Assembly: GCA_019321725.1 (NCBI GenBank)
Contig: CM033116.1
Coordinates: forward strand, 1,422,642 to 1,486,641
Length of the DNA stretch: 64,000 nt
Origin: Paulownia fortunei
Lineage: Eukaryota; Streptophyta; Magnoliopsida; Lamiales; Paulowniaceae
Direction of reading: 5' to 3'
Shown: piece by piece, positions 49,781-64,000 of the stretch
How positions within the stretch are numbered: the first letter of the stretch is position 1
Layout: each line of letters starts with the position of its first letter
The notes under the pieces: generated by a model
Databases searched by the model: none
Told to the model about the DNA's origin: nothing
What the model saw: only the letters and a program-made list of their open reading frames with translations
Program-made: the position numbers and the translations under genes

Positions 49781-49911
49781 AGGAAAAGAACCCTAGAAAC
49801 CTAATTAACTAATTGCTATAATTCAATTTTAATTCATCTATCCAACTCTCTTGGAAAAAAAAAAGAAAAACAATACAAACTTGAATCCATTCACTTTCCC
49901 TAACCCTATCA
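49781..49911 (+). promoter_or_regulatory. GCN5 leader with a telo-box-like motif
   Basis: Just upstream of the GCN5 ATG. AACCCTAGAAACCTAA at about 49789-49805 resembles the AAACCCTA telo-box often found near start sites of plant housekeeping genes. No clear TATA box was seen, which also fits a housekeeping promoter. Inferred from motif and position. Confidence 0.35.
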
Positions 49912-57970
<8,059 letters not shown>

Positions 57971-59380
57971 TCAGTACTTACTTCCATGGGAGTTATTCAT
58001 GGGTTTAGAGCTCATGCCGCATGTTTCTTTCATCCTCCATTCGTTGTATGTATGATGACTATCCTCAAATTATCACTCCAATCAGCCACTTTGAGAGCAT
58101 TGTCGTTTCAAGCAATATAAACTAATTGTTCTGACTGCACCAACGCTGGCTTGGATGGTAAAAAATGTAATATGTATCGAAATTGAGTACATTGATACTG
58201 GAAGTTCTAAATTTTTAAGCGAAGGAAGACAGAAGACAGACAATGCACCATGGATACACTCGAAGACTTCTATGTACTGTAATAGTACCATTTATTGGCT
58301 GATTATGTTTTTGTTTTATACTTCCATTGCAGTCCATTAGCAGCAGCTTAGGACTTTCAACTTTCACTAATCTCTTGACCTTTTGTGATGTGAAATATTA
58401 TCTTCTATTGTTGGGTTCAGTAATTCTCCATTAGGAAGGCATCAGCCCTTTTCTACATGGAGCTTGAAATTCCGACATTTAAATGCGTTCCATCTGAGTT
58501 GAAAAGAGTCCATCAAAAAAGACTTTTCCTGTTATAGAATGATGTGTTGCACTTTATTTTTGTACACCAGTAAATATTTAAGTTATAGAGAGCATGGTTT
58601 ATGGGGCAATGGTGCAATATCCGAAGTATTTGAATTGAATTTGACAAGAAATCAAAATAAGATGCACCATAAATGATGCAAAATCTTTTCCTAATTCGCT
58701 TATATAAATTACATATGGTTTTCCAGTGACCGAAGTCATTAAAATTTTAAACGCGGGTAGAAATTTTCACAACCCGTAAAATCAAACAAATATGTGAAAA
58801 AAAAAAAAGTTGTTTCAAATTCTTTGATAAAAATCCTACTTGGTTAATTTTTTATATAAAACTATTGCTGAAGTTTAAATGACTACAAATATGTTAATAT
58901 AAAGAAAACCACACATTATTTTTAGATACTCCATATTTCAGAGGCATATGTACTGTACAATAATGCTCCTCACGTTTTTCAGGGGAAAAAAAATATATAT
59001 ATTCACAACTCATAAGCAGTCTCTTTATGAGGGGGAAAATTAGAAATAGTATCTTTTGTAAGGGGAAATCGTAATTTAATTTTTAATTTCTTTTCTTCTT
59101 TTTAATTTGTCTTCTTATTATTGCTGAATCAACCGCGTTCTCAAATTCCTTTCGAGTATCTCTCTCACGATCCGAGCTTATTCCAAGGTCTCCGAACGGT
59201 TAGATTTACAACTTTTACTGATATTGTGGCGAAATTCGGCTAATTTCATGTTCAATTTTTACTATCGGTATAAACGCTTGTCCAAAAAATTCGCACTCCG
59301 TTTATATTTTTGTTTGATTGATTTCTCACCCTTTTACCTCTTAGTAGCAGGTTTATTATTTGTTGGGATTTCTACAATCA
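57971..59380. other. GCN5 3' UTR, then VHA-F promoter and leader
   Basis: About 1.4 kb between two genes on the same strand. The first few hundred bases are presumably the GCN5 3' UTR. The last 250 bp (CTCTCTCACGATCCGAGC and onward) look like the VHA-F leader. No additional gene was seen; the open frames in this stretch overlap these leaders and resemble nothing. Confidence 0.5.
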
Positions 59381-62329
59381 ATGGCAAACAAACCTCAGAT
59401 CCGTACAAGCAGCTCAGCGCTCATAGCTATGATCGCGGACGAGGTACCATTTTTTTTTTGTTTTATTTTTTTAATCAATTAAGTGAACTGTATTTCGCCG
59501 CATAAGTTTCAGTTTTGTTCCTTAATTTCGTATTTTCTGCAACTTCGACTATGGTTTAGCTATTTGAAGTATAATTTCTCTGTACTGATGCTGCATATCT
59601 AGTTGAATTGGGTGGAAGAAGATGTCTTGTTTGTATGATTAGTTCTAACTCTAACTTGCTCACATTCTCTCTCTCTCTCGCTCTCTAGTTTTCTTCTTGT
59701 TGTTGTTGTTTTTTTTTTTCATGCTTGGTTCATCGTACTATTGTATTTTTTTTTTTTTTTGTTATTTTGATTTTTTACATGCGTAGTGAATGATTAAGAT
59801 GGTTAAAGATTTCATCTTTTCATTTAATTGTTTTTTTATTATCTATTTATTTGGGGAAGGGGAAGGTTGCCATGGTCGAGTCTTGTATTGTGCTTGTTTT
59901 ATAGATTGAATGAGAATAGGTCGGCTAATATCCTGGGTTTGGCGACCTTCTAATGAGAGCATGAACATCAAATGACGTGGTTTCTGTCTGCTATTTTTGC
60001 TTCTTCCAAAGATGCTTTAAACTCCCGCCATCTTCCATCAATATTCACTGGCTTTTCAGATTTCCTCTCCAACTGCTGTCTTCTGCATTGGTGTTTCCTT
60101 TGATCTAGGTATCTGTAAGAGAAGGTGATCCATAGTTGAGTCCATAGGTAACACTTTAAATCTGATTGTAAGCTGCAGAGTTCAGTTCAATCTATCATTC
60201 CTTTTCCCGTCATGCAGTGTCAAGCAGCTGAAAACTTGAGCCATGTCGGTCATTTTAACATTATCTATGGAATCAACCTAGCATTTCCTTCTGAGCCATC
60301 TTGATGACATTTTAAGTTTATTACTTACTCAAACTTTTTAAACTGTAACAAGTATATCCACTGTTATCAGGTCCACTAGTGAATGCAAGTTTGATGCCAG
60401 AACAATGGTTGTATCTCTTTTATTATTGTGAAAGAAAGGAAAATTGAGCATTGTGTGAATGGGCGGCATTCTCCTCTGATTTTTTTTATAAGAACTCTTC
60501 ATTTTTTTAAGTGGTGTTCGTTAAGACTATCAATATGATATAGATTTTAGATGTTAGATGATGTGATTAGTAAACTCTTCCTAGCCAAGTCGGTTATAGT
60601 TTGTTTTTAATTGAAGTTCTTTCTTGTCTATCTTATGGTAAATTTTACTGATGATACACTTGGTAATGTAGGACACGATCACTGGGTTTTTGCTGGCAGG
60701 AGTTGGCAATGTTGATTTGAGGAGGAAAACAAATTACCTCATAGTGGACTCAAGTATGTTCACTGCCTGTTTTCTTAATTTTTACTATTTTTATCAGAAT
60801 ATATATTTAACACTAAATTTTAATGTAACAACATCCTTATTCAACTTCTCTAATTTCTGTTTAAATGATTTGAACAAGTACTGTAAATTAGATTGAACAA
60901 TATACTTAATATGCAAACAAGATGCTGTGCCAAAGCACTAAATGTATTGCTAACATATTAAGGAATTAAAGCCTTGAGATAGAGGTATGTTGAACACACG
61001 ATAAGATGATCTTTTTGATAATGGGTAGTATTCTGGTTTTTGACAGCCTGTTGTACAGAAATGTATGCCAAGTCTTGTTGTTCATACGCTGTATTTTCAT
61101 GCATTTTCTTGTGTTGATAGGTATGTAATTTAGCCTTGTCCGCCTAAATGCTTATCTTTATTCATGTCTAGTTCTTTTAACATGCTATATAGTTGTGGTT
61201 GTTTATGAATATTTGATGTCTTTTATTGTCAATATATTGACTCTGGTAGAGCTTTCGAAATTCAGGTCAATTAATGAGTTCTTGTTTCTATTATCTAGTG
61301 TTTTCTTGTTTAACTTACCTTCCCGACTATTTGAGGATACCAAGCACTCTGGGGAAGGAATTCTTGCCATGCTTATCCTGCTTAGAGTTATATAATTAGT
61401 GATATAACTGGAAGACAAAAAAACGCAAGAGTTATTGATATGGTACTAAAATTATTTTTTCTCCCATAATTGTCTTGGCAACTATTATTCATACACTATC
61501 AGAGTTTGTTAACCTATTCCCAGTAGTTTGGATATACTTGTTTTTGCAATGGTTGCCTTGTATTTATGCCCCAGAGAACAGGATAAATAAGCTATACCAC
61601 GTCTTTTCGAACGTAATGCAAACAATCGAACTGCATTTATAAAGTGATCTCTGAATGTGCCCACCCTAAGAAAGAGTGATTTTGCATCAATTTTCCATTG
61701 ACTTTGCCAATACGCTCACTATTGTCTCATTTAGGATCCTTGCTTTTGTTTTAGAAACCACGGTGAAACAGATTGAAGATGCATTCAAAGAATTCACAAC
61801 AAGAGAAGACATTGCAATAGTTTTAATCAGTCAATATGTAAGTTTTTAGCTTTCTTTATCTGCTATAATTCGAGATAACTTCTAAAAACTGATGCTTGCT
61901 AATATGCCTTAGATAAAAGATAAATAGTGAATCATGCATTTGACTAATTTGAGTGGGAATTGGCTGGGGACAGTCATAAATTGAGAGGGTACTAATCAGT
62001 CAAAACATTGCTAATAGTAAAGTGAATTTGTTCTATAGGAAGTGATCATAATGATATGCAATGCAGTGGCAAAATTTTCAGAAAATAATCAAAGGATGTT
62101 ATCACATGATTGTAAGTATAATTGTGCATTGCGGCGGTGACATCTTTTGTTTATTTCATTTCAGGTGGCAAATATGATAAGGTTTTTAGTAGACAGCTAT
62201 AACAAACCAATCCCAGCAATCTTGGAGATCCCTTCCAAGGACCATCCATATGATCCTGCACACGACTCTGTTCTTTCAAGAGTGAAGTACCTCTTCTCCA
62301 CCGAATCAGTGGCATCTGGAAGGCGTTAA
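59381..62329 (+). CDS. VHA-F: V-type proton ATPase subunit F
   Basis: Four exons, 59381-59443, 60672-60753, 61755-61837 and 62165-62329 (TAA), with GT-AG introns, give 130 residues, the normal length for plant subunit F. The protein runs MANKPQIRTSSSALIAMIAD, then DTITGFLLAGVGNVDLRRKT, then VKQIEDAFKEFTTREDIAIV and a C-terminal half with NKPIPAILEIPSKDHPYDP. GFLLAGVG and PAILEIPSKDHPYDP are diagnostic of the ATP-synt_F family. Known role: part of the central stalk of the V1 sector, coupling ATP hydrolysis to rotation of the proton-pumping V0 ring at the vacuole and trans-Golgi/early endosome. The start is the first ATG of this frame and matches the family N-terminus. Intron 1 (1.2 kb) follows only 21 codons, a position typical of introns that help expression. 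Highly confident. Confidence 0.97.
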
Positions 62330-62389
62330 ATATTGTCGAAAACATTATGTGCCTACCGTTACCTCTTCTCTGCTGAATCAGTGGCTACT
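62288..62389. repeat. Short direct repeat at the VHA-F stop
   Basis: TACCTCTTCTCCACCGAATC (from 62288, in the last exon) recurs as TACCTCTTCTCTGCTGAATC (from about 62360, in the 3' UTR), about 30 bp each, offset about 71 bp. It looks like a small duplication of the exon end that remains outside the reading frame. Confidence 0.75.
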
Positions 62390-63075
62390 CCTTTTTTGCT
62401 CTTAGTGATTTGTCAAAATTTTACTTATATGAAATTTTTCCTGTTGACTTTTTGGTACAATATAATTTTGAGCTTAGACTATGATTGGAAAACTACCGAG
62501 TGTACGTGTATCTCAAATAAGTGTAGTATGTTATCTTCTTGATGGTCTTTCGTTTGGCTTACAACAATGGAGTATGTCTTTTCACAGCTTAGACACTTGT
62601 TGACTGGTATTAATAATCATTTTCATGTGAAATCCATAGAAATGAAAAGTTTAGCTTCTGATATTGCAAGCCAAGTGCCTTTCCAGCACACGCAATTAGT
62701 GTAATGCAGTCATGATTACATAAAAAGTAGCATGGATGAGGCCATCACAATATAAAATGGGAAGAACAGGAAGAAATTTTGGGATGGAGGCCGAAGGCTA
62801 AACAAAGTTGTGAGAGTAACAATTTTTTGTCCAAAACTGAGCTCTGAGAGTTGTATTTTAAGTTACCTGAAGAAAGTTCAATACACACACATCTTGATAA
62901 GAACAGTATCAGTGTTGAACTATTGATTACAGGCATCAAATAAGGAGGGAATGGATTCAGGATGTCCATGACCTGTGAAGCTATCGAGAAACAAACTTTT
63001 TGGCCAATTCGGTTTTGCTGTGTCGTAGAGGCTAGTGCTTCAGAATAAGGAACTAGAACAGAACAAAACCATTCA
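62390..63075. other. 3' UTRs of converging VHA-F and tryptophan synthase genes
   Basis: The VHA-F gene (+) ends at 62329 and the tryptophan synthase alpha gene (-) at 63076, so this interval holds both 3' ends. No other gene, RNA or repeat is supported. Confidence 0.5.
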
Positions 63076-63714
63076 TCATAGGAGTGCAGATTTTAAGCTT
63101 TTAGTGAACATTTCCAGTTCTTTTAAGCCTTCTTCAGGAGATTTTGCCTCACCCAATAGTTTTACAATGGCACTACCAACAATGACACCATCTGCTCCCC
63201 ATCCAGCCACCTGAAACAAGTGACGTCAATATGTGTGGGTTATCAACATCAAACATAGCACATTAATTGGCTCATTAGCTAATAATTGATAGTCAAACAA
63301 GGTAATGTTCCAAGAGGGACCTGTTTAACATGCTCAGGTTTTGATATGCCAAAACCAACTGCCACCGGCTTGCTTGTTGCCTGTAAAAGAGACAGTCAAG
63401 TACATAGAAAAGCCCTGTGTTGTCTCTCATTGAGTGACCACTAAATCATGGTTGCCTCAATTAACTTTTCTGTTTGAACACCTCCGCCCCAAGCCCGGAG
63501 AGATGTCCAAAAAATACACAGACGAGGTATGATAAAAATATTTCAATTTATCCAAAAAAAAAAAAAAAACTGGCAACAGTTGGGGCTACTAAACATATAA
63601 CAGTTGGGGATGAAACAGGTGAGGTACTTAATCTACCTCTTTAATTTCCTGTAGAAGAGATTGAACCTTTTCACTGACAGATGCTCTTGCTCCTGTGACT
63701 CCCACTGAGCTGAC
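63076..63714 (-). CDS. TSA1: Tryptophan synthase alpha subunit, C-terminal part
   Basis: Partial gene on the minus strand, continuing beyond the right edge. Three exons can be read: 63714-63637 (26 codons, [18 protein letters not shown]...), 63380-63321 (20 codons, [20 protein letters not shown]) and 63210-63076 (44 codons plus stop, [20 protein letters not shown]...), all in phase 0 with GT-AG junctions. GFGIS and GVIVGSAIV are the phosphate-binding loops of the TrpA TIM barrel. Known reaction: cleavage of indole-3-glycerol phosphate to indole and glyceraldehyde 3-phosphate, with indole channelled to the beta subunit in plastids. A stand-alone indole-3-glycerol phosphate lyase (IGL/BX1-type) would look the same here, because the catalytic Glu and Asp lie in the missing part. 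No exon was recognised in 63715-64000, which should be intron. Confidence 0.92.
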
Positions 63715-64000
63715 CTATCGAAAGATGAATAAATAAAAATATTAACTCTCAATAAATTCAAAGAAGAAGCATTTTGAATTTTTCTAAAAATGCACTCTTT
63801 GGTATTCAGGGGGATCATCCCCAACCCCTTTTTTCTACTCCTCTGTGGATAACAATCAGTAAACATCTCAATCTTCATAGACAATGAACAAATATACGTT
63901 TGTATTCAAGGGGACCATTTCAAATACCCATTTACCATTAGTAAACATCTCAATCTCCAATAGACAATGGACAAATATTCGTTTAAAAAGGATGAGAAAT

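Overview
The window is nuclear DNA of a flowering plant, almost certainly a eudicot. Its genes have plant-type GT-AG introns, long AT-rich intergenic stretches and plant-specific families (LONGIFOLIA/TRM, DUF506, 3-ketoacyl-CoA synthase). No gene identifies the species. All gene models were joined by eye from reading frames and splice signals; no search was run.

Layout. 1-3398 (+): 3' part of a LONGIFOLIA-like gene, open at the left edge. 3399-10191: intergenic, dominated by a nearly perfect 1.56-kb direct tandem duplication (about 6463-8026 and 8027-9568). 10192-12680 (-): histone H2A.Z gene with a long intron in its 5' leader carrying a MITE-like insertion. 12681-18400: AT-rich, no gene seen. 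18450-20537 (+): DUF506 gene with a roughly 700-nt leader holding several short upstream ORFs. 20538-25486: no gene seen. 25487-26983 (-): two-exon 3-ketoacyl-CoA synthase with a complete Cys-His-Asn triad. 26984-30690: no gene seen, decayed repeats.

30690-47040 is the most unusual part: a tandem array of three related units (A about 6.0 kb, B about 5.9 kb, C truncated and interrupted). A and B each carry an intact four-exon gene for a basic 162-residue protein that I do not recognise. C keeps only the last exon. Extra decayed copies of that last exon, a conserved hairpin, a 340-bp block almost identical between A and B but missing from C, and a 1.2-kb foldback element in C (its empty site is preserved in A) record a history of duplication, possible conversion and insertion.

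49912-57970 (+): 13-exon GCN5/HAG1 histone acetyltransferase, complete, with one apparent GC-AG intron and a 75-bp duplication over a splice donor. 59381-62329 (+): V-ATPase subunit F, complete in four exons. 63076-64000 (-): 3' end of tryptophan synthase alpha, open at the right edge.

The named genes are unrelated housekeeping or developmental genes and form no pathway cluster. Two (H2A.Z and GCN5) are chromatin genes, but nearly 40 kb apart, which is probably coincidence.
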